From Dolomedes plantarius (lineage: Eukaryota; Arthropoda; Arachnida; Araneae; Dolomedidae), in the NCBI GenBank assembly GCA_907164885.2, contig OU015490.1, positions 218,516,391-218,580,390 on the forward strand: 64,000 nucleotides of DNA. Direction: 5' to 3'. Under the pieces are notes generated by a model. It searched no databases and had not been told where the DNA came from. It was given only the letters and a program-made list of their open reading frames with translations. Shown one piece after another: positions 58,717-64,000 of the stretch. Numbering within the stretch: the first letter of the stretch is position 1; every line of letters begins with the position of its first letter. A program made the position numbers and the translations under genes.

Positions 58717-58974
58717 ATGGAAAATATTTATGACTTATTCGGTGATATTAAAGCTTTGTATAGCTCTGGTAAAATGTGCAGCCTTGCAAGAATGTGTCAG
58801 AAGTTACTAACTACCGTTGAAGAAGAAACAGATGAGTATCCTGAAATTTATTCATTAATTAGAAAGTACATTCTTAAGATGTTTGAAATACTGAATGAAG
58901 AAAAGAATATTGAAGTTCGAAAAATGGGTTATGACACTCTATCAAAAATTTACTCCAGAAGTTTCTTTTTGTAA
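58717..58974 (+). CDS. Orphan 85-aa protein of the virus-like element
   Basis: The only plus-strand gene in the block, converging on the minus-strand genes. The 85-residue product starts MENIYDLFGDIKALYSS and is predicted to be largely alpha-helical: charged heptad-like stretches at about residues 30-45 and 48-68, two Cys in CSLARMCQ (21-28), no membrane segment and no signal peptide. I recognise no domain. The ATG is supported by the TATAATAAAA motif just upstream, and the frame is open throughout, unlike the decayed transposases nearby. A 10-bp inverted repeat lies 12 bp after its stop. Position at the outer edge with opposite orientation suggests an accessory, perhaps host-interaction, gene; that is inference only. 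A chance ORF is possible. Confidence 0.55.
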   Translation: MENIYDLFGDIKALYSSGKMCSLARMCQKLLTTVEEETDEYPEIYSLIRKYILKMFEILNEEKNIEVRKMGYDTLSKIYSRSFFL

Positions 58975-58986
58975 CTAGAGACTTTA

Positions 58987-59016
58987 TTTTTTAATGATTG
59001 TAAAACCATTAAAAAA
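58987..59016. terminator. Inverted repeat between convergent genes
   Basis: TTTTTTAATG (58987-58996), a 10-nt loop, and CATTAAAAAA (59007-59016). It lies in the 60-bp gap between the stop at 58974 (+) and the stop at 59035 (-), so it could end transcripts from both sides. The same TTTTAATnG core occurs at three other junctions. Confidence 0.5.
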
Positions 59017-59034
59017 CAATTATTGCTTATTCAT

Positions 59035-59277
59035 TCACTGCCCTCGAAATTTTACGATACCTTTGTTTGCAAAGACTCTGAGATCAGTACATTCATTTAA
59101 GCATAGAATATCTTCCTTAGTGAGAGATTTTGAGGGAATACGAATTATCCAATTATTCTGTAGGCGGATTATTATATAATTACCATGTTGAACGATATCA
59201 GCCACTAAAATGTCTGTGTCGAATTGTTTGTAAGTGCTAATATGTTGAGCATTGAGTTTATCGATGATAGCTTGCAT
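59035..59277 (-). CDS. Orphan 80-aa protein of the virus-like element
   Basis: An 80-residue soluble protein starting MQAIIDKLNAQHISTYKQFD. Alternating hydrophobic residues at about 25-50 (ILVADIV, YIIIRLQNNWIIRIP) suggest beta strands; the middle is followed by a charged, partly helical segment (SLTKEDILCLNEC). No known motif is recognised. It is the last minus-strand gene of the block and is separated from the upstream repeat-protein gene by a perfect 12-bp inverted repeat, so it may form its own transcription unit. ATATAAATAAAA directly precedes the ATG. The frame is intact, and spacing and signals match its neighbours, which favours a real gene. Confidence 0.6.
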   Translation of the reverse strand: MQAIIDKLNAQHISTYKQFDTDILVADIVQHGNYIIIRLQNNWIIRIPSKSLTKEDILCLNECTDLRVFANKGIVKFRGQ

Positions 59278-59290
59278 TTTTATTTATATA
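59278..59290 (-). promoter_or_regulatory. Start-proximal motif of the 80-aa gene
   Basis: On the minus strand ATATAAATAAAA abuts the ATG. This is the most diverged example (AAATAAA instead of TAATAAA). Confidence 0.4.
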
Positions 59291-59320
59291 TAAAAATAAT
59301 TTGAGTCCGCTGGATGGAAA

Positions 59321-59346
59321 TTTTAATGGTTCAAGAACCATTAAAA
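59321..59346 (-). terminator. Perfect 12-bp inverted repeat after the repeat-protein gene
   Basis: TTTTAATGGTTC, two bases, GAACCATTAAAA. It lies one base beyond the stop codon (59348-59350) of the 210-aa gene and 43 bp before the next ATG. Confidence 0.55.
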
Positions 59347-59347
59347 C

Positions 59348-59980
59348 TTAAGGGTCGTGACCTAAAACTATTCGGTTACCAGAACACATTTCTGCCAAAA
59401 GAATGCACATCACCTTGGTCCCATATTCAATAAAAAATGTATTCGACAATTGTTGACGTTTATAGATCAAGAGATAGCAAAAATCGATCATTGTCTCAAA
59501 TTCCTTGATAAATTCTTCACTGAAGGTCTGGTATCTTGTAATACTTTTCCAGTCTAATTCATCTTTCAGTTCTCTTATGGTATTTTCCGACAATTTCTGA
59601 AATGCTGATATTAAGTCCATATGTAACTTTACACTATACTTAAGGATAAAACTTTCGCTAAGAGCTTGCCACCGGCTGATATTCCTCCAATCAATCATCC
59701 CTATATGTTCTTCTATAAATTTCTCAGTCATTTTCTGATACCTGCTCAGTTCGATCCAGTCTAATTGTTCTTTATGCTCATGCATAAAAGGCTCCGACAG
59801 TTTTTGATTTTTAGAAACAGCATACCATTCATCTACGGTTGTCGCAAATTCTTCGATGAATGGTTCCGAAAGCTGGGAGTACTGAAACACCAACGTCCAG
59901 TTAAGGTGATCTTGCATGGTTCTAAGAGTGGCTTCCGGCAAAGCCGTTTTCGAAATATTATTCCAATTAATGTTACTCAT
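59348..59980 (-). CDS. Tandem 23-residue repeat protein (DW-x2-IS-x2-Q-x-LSE-x-FI)
   Basis: A 210-residue protein made almost wholly of about eight imperfect 23-residue repeats with the pattern (L/I)DWxxISxxQxLSExFIxE. Examples are LDWIELSRYQKMTEKFIEEH and IDWRNISRWQALSESFI. Each unit should form a short helical pair, so the whole is likely an alpha-solenoid. Similar DW/LSE/FI repeats are known to me from large DNA viruses and phages, where their role is mostly undefined, possibly protein binding. It has no signal peptide or membrane segment. It begins 21 bp after the fibre gene's stop, with no hairpin between them, so the two are probably co-expressed. TATGTAATAA abuts the ATG. The last unit is degenerate and the tail (about 190-210) is unrelated. 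Confidence 0.75.
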   Translation of the reverse strand: MSNINWNNISKTALPEATLRTMQDHLNWTLVFQYSQLSEPFIEEFATTVDEWYAVSKNQKLSEPFMHEHKEQLDWIELSRYQKMTEKFIEEHIGMIDWRNISRWQALSESFILKYSVKLHMDLISAFQKLSENTIRELKDELDWKSITRYQTFSEEFIKEFETMIDFCYLLIYKRQQLSNTFFIEYGTKVMCILLAEMCSGNRIVLGHDP

Positions 59981-59990
59981 TTATTACATA
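59981..59990 (-). promoter_or_regulatory. Start-proximal motif of the repeat-protein gene
   Basis: On the minus strand TATGTAATAA abuts the ATG, giving TAATAAATG. Confidence 0.45.
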
Positions 59991-60001
59991 GCAAAATATT
60001 T

Positions 60002-61090
60002 TTACTGTAGTGCAGTTGACCACTTTATTTCTTCAAATCTTAGAAAGATTTTAATGGTAAATTCAACACTAGACTTTACAAATAGAGAGAGTGCATAACC
60101 TTCTTCAACATTAATAAACCATGAAACCTCAGAGAAAACTTTCGCTTTATAGCTGTAAGTAATAATGTTTTTAATCACTACTTTAAAGTCGATATGCTCA
60201 GCTATAAAACTATTAGAATCCAGAAACAATGATATTCTTAAAGTAGCCTTTCGAGAAAATTTTGAATCACTAGTCAGTAAATCCCCTGAAAATTTAGTGA
60301 AATTGACCCTGTTAAAATTGGTGCCAGGTTTATAAGTAACGTAATCTAGAACACTAACGTAACATAGAGCATTGGTTGCATACGTTATACTACTATCAAC
60401 ATATTCTTTAGTTGCTACATCCGTCTTTAACGTAGGACTCGTCACATTTGAAATTTTACAGTTATTGGCATCGTATATACCATTTTTTGTCATTAAGGTA
60501 TTCTTCTCCATATAATTTTTTGTCACAACATCTTGTGGATCTTTGGGCTCATGAACAGCCCCAATACATAGATTCTTAGCATTAAAGATACTTTTTGTAT
60601 CGTCCATCGTTAAACTGTTCTCTGCTACATATTTTTCCAAATATCTCTTATTGACTGCGTTTTTGCTTTCTGTGGGGTCAGCAACATTCCCTATTCTCCT
60701 ACCTTTTACATCGATAGTCTTTCTTTCACTATAGCTCAAGAATCTGTCATCTAATTTAGAAACACTATCAGCAATTTCTCCTCTAAGAGCACTATCCAGA
60801 TCTTTTATCTTGTCAGCTGTCTCCTGCACAAACTTTAAGAAACTATCATTAAAATTGCTTTTATTGTCTTCAATGATGTCTTTTAAACCAAAGTAATTCC
60901 TTTCTAACTCTTTCTGGACAAAATGTTTAGTTGAAACATCCTGATCATCAATAGGGTTGTGACAGTTTTTCAACACTTTATTTTCTATATCATAATTCCC
61001 ATCGTTTGTGAGTTTAAACCCTATTCCAGGTGGACCGCGAAGACCCACTGCTTTTCTAGGGTAGTATATTCCAAAAGGAAACCAAGCCAT
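60002..61090 (-). CDS. Fibre/spike-like protein with collagen-type stub and four 30-residue repeats
   Basis: A 362-residue protein. After an aromatic N-terminus (MAWFPFGIYYPRKA) come three Gly-x-y triplets (GLRGPPGIG, residues 16-24). Four repeats follow of the form (I/L)xNxxxPxxxxDxVxKxY(L/V), at about residues 33-60, 127-155, 167-197 and 207-235, the phage/viral tail-fibre-type groove repeat. A heptad-rich coiled-coil stretch lies between repeats 1 and 2 (about 60-120). The C-terminal ~120 residues (240-362) are beta-rich and look like a globular head. This order (anchor, shaft, head) suggests a trimeric fibre on the particle surface; attachment is inference. It is separated from the capsid gene by a hairpin and is followed closely by the repeat-protein gene. 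ATAATAATAAAG precedes the start. Intact frame. Confidence 0.75.
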   Translation of the reverse strand: MAWFPFGIYYPRKAVGLRGPPGIGFKLTNDGNYDIENKVLKNCHNPIDDQDVSTKHFVQKELERNYFGLKDIIEDNKSNFNDSFLKFVQETADKIKDLDSALRGEIADSVSKLDDRFLSYSERKTIDVKGRRIGNVADPTESKNAVNKRYLEKYVAENSLTMDDTKSIFNAKNLCIGAVHEPKDPQDVVTKNYMEKNTLMTKNGIYDANNCKISNVTSPTLKTDVATKEYVDSSITYATNALCYVSVLDYVTYKPGTNFNRVNFTKFSGDLLTSDSKFSRKATLRISLFLDSNSFIAEHIDFKVVIKNIITYSYKAKVFSEVSWFINVEEGYALSLFVKSSVEFTIKIFLRFEEIKWSTALQ

Positions 61091-61102
61091 CTTTATTATT
61101 AT
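61091..61102 (-). promoter_or_regulatory. Start-proximal motif of the fibre gene
   Basis: On the minus strand ATAATAATAAAG abuts the ATG, nearly the same as at the MCP gene (ATATAATAAAG). Confidence 0.5.
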
Positions 61103-61110
61103 AAATAAGT

Positions 61111-61136
61111 TTTTAATAGATCGTAATCTATTAAAA
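61111..61136 (-). terminator. Perfect 11-bp inverted repeat between MCP and fibre genes
   Basis: TTTTAATAGAT, CGTA, ATCTATTAAAA. It lies 20 bp beyond the MCP stop (61157) in the 66-bp gap; the word AATCTATTAA recurs once more at about 61146-61155. Confidence 0.55.
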
Positions 61137-61156
61137 TCTAAAATAATCTATTAAGT

Positions 61157-62509
61157 TCACATCCTTAAAGTATTCAACATTGTGATCTTCTTTTCTGCCA
61201 TATTGAGTTTGCATCTCTTTCTCTCGATCAAAACAAAGTAAAATACATACTTCTTATTCGGGGGGCTGCTCTTCAGTCTCCAGTGAAATTCAATCATCAG
61301 GTTGCTAACATTTACGTACGGCTCGTGAAAAGATAAGTTGAAGCATATGATTGGATAGAGACTTCTGAAGGTTTCATAGTTGATGAGACATCCGGTCTCG
61401 GAAGTGAGATTGTTAAGTCCTGCATCTAAGAGAGCAGCGTAGAGTCTCGAATAATCTTTTTTCTCAAAGTCCATAGTATAGTTGATGTTTGGCACCCTCA
61501 CGTTATTGACCATAAGCCAGCAATCAATCATGTCTAAGTTATCAAACAGCATGTTGTTTTGAGAAAAGTTTTCGTTTCTTTCATCATATTGGGGCACAAC
61601 GTAAAGGCTCATCACTTCATCAGTCGTGGCGGGTATGTTGCATGATCCGCTGCTATTTTCTAAAATGTTGGATTTGACTACTCTCGGTTGCCTCCAGTTA
61701 AGGTCGATGGATTGGTCCGACAGAATCAATTTTGTAAACTGACCATCAACAGAAGAATTGAATTTAACATAAGGTAGCCAAAGCGAAAGTTTCTTGACTT
61801 GTACTTTATAATTAGGATTTTGTTCATTTGTATACAGCATATTCTTGTGACTGTTTCTTTGAAACTGAAATTTTACGTCAAAGCCTGTAATGACTTTTTC
61901 ATAATCTTTGAGGAAGCCGAAAATGTATTTGAGTGGTATAAATATGTGCACAGACTGACTATCTCGGGTATATATCCATCTTTTGGCAAAACCTTCGTTA
62001 CGCTCATCATTCACTCTTAAGTTAGCGAAAAAATTTGTTATTGTTGTAGCATCGGTGAGGGCACCGTTAAACTTGAACGATCCTCTCTCGGCAGAATCAG
62101 AGGTATCTATATAGTAAAACATATTGGTCGCTTCCGAAGTTGTATAATCAGGTGTGAAGTTAATTAAACCCATAACCTGAAGCATCAAGGATGTGTCATG
62201 CACATCTGAATCTATCTCGTATGCACCGACGGTCATGATACTTCTCCTGAGTAAACCTCCACCATTCACCAATGTCACGTTCTCTTCCCCTACAGAATCT
62301 CCGTTTCCTTTCACGACTCTGAGTTCTTGGTGAATATATCCTTTGGAGTAGAGAATTTTAGCGTTTGTGTCGAGTATGTGAAAGTTAAACGTGGCATCTT
62401 CACTCGTATCTTGAGTGCTGTGCGTTTCTTTAATTTCTCTGTACTCAAAACTTTCTATGTCTCTGATGACGTCTTCTGACGTTTGTTTTAATTCCCAAAT
62501 ATTGTTCAT
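61157..62509 (-). CDS. Major capsid protein, double-jelly-roll type (Polinton/adintovirus-like)
   Basis: A 450-residue protein, a usual length for Polinton-type hexon-like capsid proteins. I base the call on a family-typical block at about residues 188-220 (HIFIPLKYIFGFLKDYEKV followed by GFDVKFQFQR), which matches the PL-x-x-(I/L)FGF-x-x-DY-x-KV-x-x-G signature of the F54H12.2-like proteins now recognised as Polinton capsids. Others are a WLPYV strand (about 247), a WRQPRV segment (about 275) and a beta-rich composition with many aromatic residues. It would form the trimeric capsomer of an icosahedral particle. Neighbours (penton-like, protease, fibre) support this. The gene is intact and intronless. 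It starts 20 bp after the small basic gene's stop, and ATATAATAAAG abuts the ATG. The C-terminal ~20 residues are Lys/Arg-rich. Confidence 0.78.
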   Translation of the reverse strand: MNNIWELKQTSEDVIRDIESFEYREIKETHSTQDTSEDATFNFHILDTNAKILYSKGYIHQELRVVKGNGDSVGEENVTLVNGGGLLRRSIMTVGAYEIDSDVHDTSLMLQVMGLINFTPDYTTSEATNMFYYIDTSDSAERGSFKFNGALTDATTITNFFANLRVNDERNEGFAKRWIYTRDSQSVHIFIPLKYIFGFLKDYEKVITGFDVKFQFQRNSHKNMLYTNEQNPNYKVQVKKLSLWLPYVKFNSSVDGQFTKLILSDQSIDLNWRQPRVVKSNILENSSGSCNIPATTDEVMSLYVVPQYDERNENFSQNNMLFDNLDMIDCWLMVNNVRVPNINYTMDFEKKDYSRLYAALLDAGLNNLTSETGCLINYETFRSLYPIICFNLSFHEPYVNVSNLMIEFHWRLKSSPPNKKYVFYFVLIERKRCKLNMAEKKITMLNTLRM

Positions 62510-62520
62510 CTTTATTATAT
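62510..62520 (-). promoter_or_regulatory. Start-proximal motif of the MCP gene
   Basis: On the minus strand ATATAATAAAG abuts the ATG. Confidence 0.5.
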
Positions 62521-62529
62521 GCAGTAAAA

Positions 62530-62760
62530 TTATTTTCGCTTCATATTCTTTGCAAGGATAGCTTCTAATTTAGCTTCATTCACTACTTTTAAGCCTGCGC
62601 CTCTTTTAATGGATTTATTAAGGATTGACTCCAATTTACTACTCACAGCTTGCTGCACCTCTTGTTCAACCTCTTTCTTAGCTACGTTCAAAAGCTTTCT
62701 CCCAAAGAAACCTCGGCCTTGTATCCTCTTGCTTGCTCCGTAAAGTCTATGTCTGTTCAT
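62530..62760 (-). CDS. Small basic virion-type protein with adenain-type cleavage motif
   Basis: A 76-residue, strongly basic protein (about one quarter Lys/Arg). Near the N-terminus, residues 13-17 read I-Q-G-R-G, an exact fit to the adenovirus protease consensus (M/I/L)-x-G-x|G, with cleavage expected after Arg16. The next residues, FFGRKLLNVAKKEVEQEVQQ, form an amphipathic helix, and a second helix follows (about 40-75). The layout (short propeptide, cleavage site, amphipathic helix, basic tail) resembles adenovirus-type minor core/membrane-lytic proteins in outline, but I see no sequence identity. It lies between the penton-like and MCP genes, with gaps of 24 and 20 bp, so it is probably co-expressed with them and matured by the protease encoded just upstream. 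Confidence 0.7.
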   Translation of the reverse strand: MNRHRLYGASKRIQGRGFFGRKLLNVAKKEVEQEVQQAVSSKLESILNKSIKRGAGLKVVNEAKLEAILAKNMKRK

Positions 62761-62770
62761 TTATTGTAAG
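62761..62770 (-). promoter_or_regulatory. Start-proximal motif of the small basic gene
   Basis: On the minus strand CTTACAATAA abuts the ATG, giving AATAAATG. Confidence 0.4.
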
Positions 62771-62784
62771 TACAAAAATTTTCT

Positions 62785-63474
62785 TCACTCTACCAACAAC
62801 CTGTAAAGTACTCTCTGATTATTGAGGTTAATTGGTACACCGTCCTGATTGGTCAGACGCATCCTGATCCTGTATACGTGGTTACTCTTTGTCTTAAAAA
62901 AGATGGGTCTGTCAAAATCTTTAGAGAGCAAACTACCTGGCTCTTGGGCCGGCGTGAAAGAATGGATAACTTCCGATGCAAATTGGTTCAAATAAGCGCC
63001 CTCTATTATATCGCAATGGATATGAATATCATCGACGCTTCTAGAGATGTTAGCCACGTACTTGGCTTCTTGTTTCATTTCTTCGTAAACCTTTGGTTCA
63101 AATCCTAAAATCTCATGAAGCTTACTCTTCGATAAATCAAGCTTGTAGTGTTCTTTCAGTTTTATCACAAATCTCTGTCGAGCGAATATCACGCCAAACT
63201 GTATGGGAGGACTTTCGTCCCTGAAGTATGTCGTCATGTAATCGTTTAGCTCCCCCAGAGTATAATTTCCATCAGGAATAGTTAGATCATGCCAAAGGCT
63301 GCCATCGTAGAATAAAAGCTTGTTGTTCTCATAGGCCTTGCAAATGTTGTACCATGAAACCCATAAGGAAAAAGATTGCAAAGCAACCCTCTTGATCTTC
63401 AGAGGTGTAGCGTATTCGACAGTAAAGTCTTCTGATTTTGGGTAGTCTTTTGAGTTTAATATAAGCAGAGTCAT
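62785..63474 (-). CDS. Penton-like minor capsid protein (Polinton/adintovirus-like)
   Basis: A 229-residue protein. I chose the Met at 63474 rather than the upstream Met at 63570, because the longer frame would overlap the protease end and cross a 13-bp hairpin, and because TTATAATAAA abuts this ATG. Diagnostic blocks: LILNSKDYPKS at the N-terminus, IPDGNYTLGELNDYM (67-80), KLHEILGF (118-125), IHIHCDIIEG (150-159) and YRIRMRLTNQDGVPINL (201-217). The proline-Gly-Tyr turn, the LxxILGF motif and the late D-x-x-G-x-x-(I/V) strand match single-jelly-roll penton proteins of Polintons and relatives as I know them. It would occupy the capsid vertices as a pentamer. Gene order with the protease and MCP supports the role. 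Confidence 0.72.
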   Translation of the reverse strand: MTLLILNSKDYPKSEDFTVEYATPLKIKRVALQSFSLWVSWYNICKAYENNKLLFYDGSLWHDLTIPDGNYTLGELNDYMTTYFRDESPPIQFGVIFARQRFVIKLKEHYKLDLSKSKLHEILGFEPKVYEEMKQEAKYVANISRSVDDIHIHCDIIEGAYLNQFASEVIHSFTPAQEPGSLLSKDFDRPIFFKTKSNHVYRIRMRLTNQDGVPINLNNQRVLYRLLVE

Positions 63475-63484
63475 TTTATTATAA
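63475..63484 (-). promoter_or_regulatory. Start-proximal motif of the penton-like gene
   Basis: On the minus strand TTATAATAAA abuts the ATG and decides the start in favour of 63474. Confidence 0.5.
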
Positions 63485-63491
63485 GCATTTT

Positions 63492-63523
63492 TTATTTTAA
63501 TAGGCTTTGACCTATTAAAATAA
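63492..63523 (-). terminator. Perfect 13-bp inverted repeat after the protease gene
   Basis: TTATTTTAATAGG, loop CTTTGA, CCTATTAAAATAA. It lies 15 bp past the protease stop and just before the start motif of the penton-like gene. The longest of the four related hairpins. Confidence 0.6.
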
Positions 63524-63538
63524 CACACGCATGTTTCA

Positions 63539-64000
63539 TTAAAGTAGCACTTTCTTCTCATTATGATCACTTGGTTCTTGAGTTAGGGAGTACAAGATGT
63601 CCCAAGGAAGGTGGCCTCTATTTCTCTTTTTTATGTATGCCATACTGAAGTAGCCACAACGGTCAGATGTGGGTTTCTGCAGGAAGCTTGAATTGTATCG
63701 AACTTCCTTATTTGATGATCTCAGGTAGCGAAATATGTTTGCCGGGATAATGACATCCTTTAAAGGAATATTGTTATATTTGTAGTCTCCGAATGAATCA
63801 AAATATTCTACAAAATTATTATGTGGATCGTTGTAGTAGGCCACCCAATGAGTACCAGGCCCTGTCGACAAGTCTAAATTAATAATTCCACTTTCAAACT
63901 TTCTCATCTTTTTGGGTAGCATGTCAGATGTGAAGACGCCACGAAATCCTTTCTCACCATTCATGCATTCCTCGATCAGTTTGTTCGAGATTCCCAGTTT
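63539..64000 (-). CDS. Adenain-like cysteine protease (peptidase C5 type), 5' end off window
   Basis: The frame is open to the right edge: an internal Met lies at 63964 and 12 more codons upstream remain in frame (ending ...SNKLIEEC), so the true start is outside. Numbered from the Met at 63964, His39 lies in GTHWVAYY, Asp56 in EYFDSFGD, Gln96 in FLQKP and Cys103 in DRCGYF. The order His-Asp/Glu-Gln-Cys and the 7-residue Gln-to-Cys spacing are those of adenovirus endopeptidase. The preceding GVFTSDMLP block (about 9-17) is also typical of virus-like C5 proteases. It should cleave capsid and core precursors; the IQGR|G site in the small basic protein nearby is a plausible substrate. All catalytic residues are present and the frame is unbroken. 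Confidence 0.88.
   Translation of the reverse strand, partial: KLGISNKLIEECMNGEKGFRGVFTSDMLPKKMRKFESGIINLDLSTGPGTHWVAYYNDPHNNFVEYFDSFGDYKYNNIPLKDVIIPANIFRYLRSSNKEVRYNSSFLQKPTSDRCGYFSMAYIKKRNRGHLPWDILYSLTQEPSDHNEKKVLL

Noticed and set aside
59765..63108. Plus-strand ORFs within 59.8-63.1 kb
   Set aside because: They are shadows antisense to the repeat-protein, MCP and penton-like genes.
63475..63570. Upstream Met (63570) as the start of the penton-like protein
   Set aside because: It would overlap the protease end and translate through the 13-bp hairpin; the Met at 63474 has the shared start motif and fits the family's N-terminus.

Overview
The window is eukaryotic, AT-rich, repeat-dense DNA, most likely from an arthropod. 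A chelicerate such as a spider fits the mix of Tc1/mariner, hAT, PIF/Harbinger, Helitron and tRNA-derived SINE families, but this is inference and no host gene confirms it. I found no convincing host exon. Almost everything recognisable between 0.9 and 58.3 kb is a mobile element, a fragment of one, or a tandem repeat.

Bases 1-33 kb: a chimeric hAT-type element (1472-3039), Helitron-type repeats (6268-7159 and 31338-32088), a PIF/Harbinger derivative with TTA target duplications and the N-terminal part of a HARBI1-like nuclease (7771-9108), a hAT element inserted in a DDE transposase remnant (12095-12569), Tc1 elements (13488-15151 and 17006-18428), several pogo-like, hAT and unclassified MITEs, a 46-bp minisatellite (20.46-21.17 kb), a tandem duplication that includes the end of a hAT element (23.8-25.3 kb), a hAT element carrying two nested MITEs (25320-26906), and a mariner interrupted by a hAT MITE (28861-30722).

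Bases 33-58 kb: a satellite of ~104-bp units, each holding a long hairpin, split by a Tc1 element (33.7-37.25 kb); a fold-back mariner with ~240-bp inverted arms (40859-41627); a Tc1 element (41731-43152) and another Tc1 transposase disrupted by a hAT element that still encodes a BED zinc finger (43203-45180); a second Helitron-type family; another Tc1 (48702-50354); a cluster of three related MITEs (51.5-52.9 kb); a degenerate minisatellite (57.25-57.7 kb); and a SINE. All transposase genes seen are broken.

Bases 58.7-64.0 kb differ sharply. Here sits a compact block of intact, tightly spaced, intronless ORFs: one on the plus strand and seven on the minus strand running in from beyond the right edge. 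They encode an adenain-type cysteine protease (5' end off the window), a penton-like minor capsid protein, a small basic protein with an adenain-type cleavage motif, a double-jelly-roll-type major capsid protein, a trimeric-fibre-like protein, a 23-residue-repeat protein and two orphan proteins. This is the virion-morphogenesis end of a Polinton/Maverick or adintovirus-like integrated element. Its polymerase, integrase and packaging ATPase, if present, lie beyond the right edge, and its left terminus was not resolved. The block has its own signals: an AATAA-centred motif lies at or just before every start codon, and perfect inverted repeats of the form TTTTAATnG...CnATTAAAA sit only at certain gene junctions. 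These divide the block into penton/small/MCP and fibre/repeat-protein groups, and one lies between two convergent genes.
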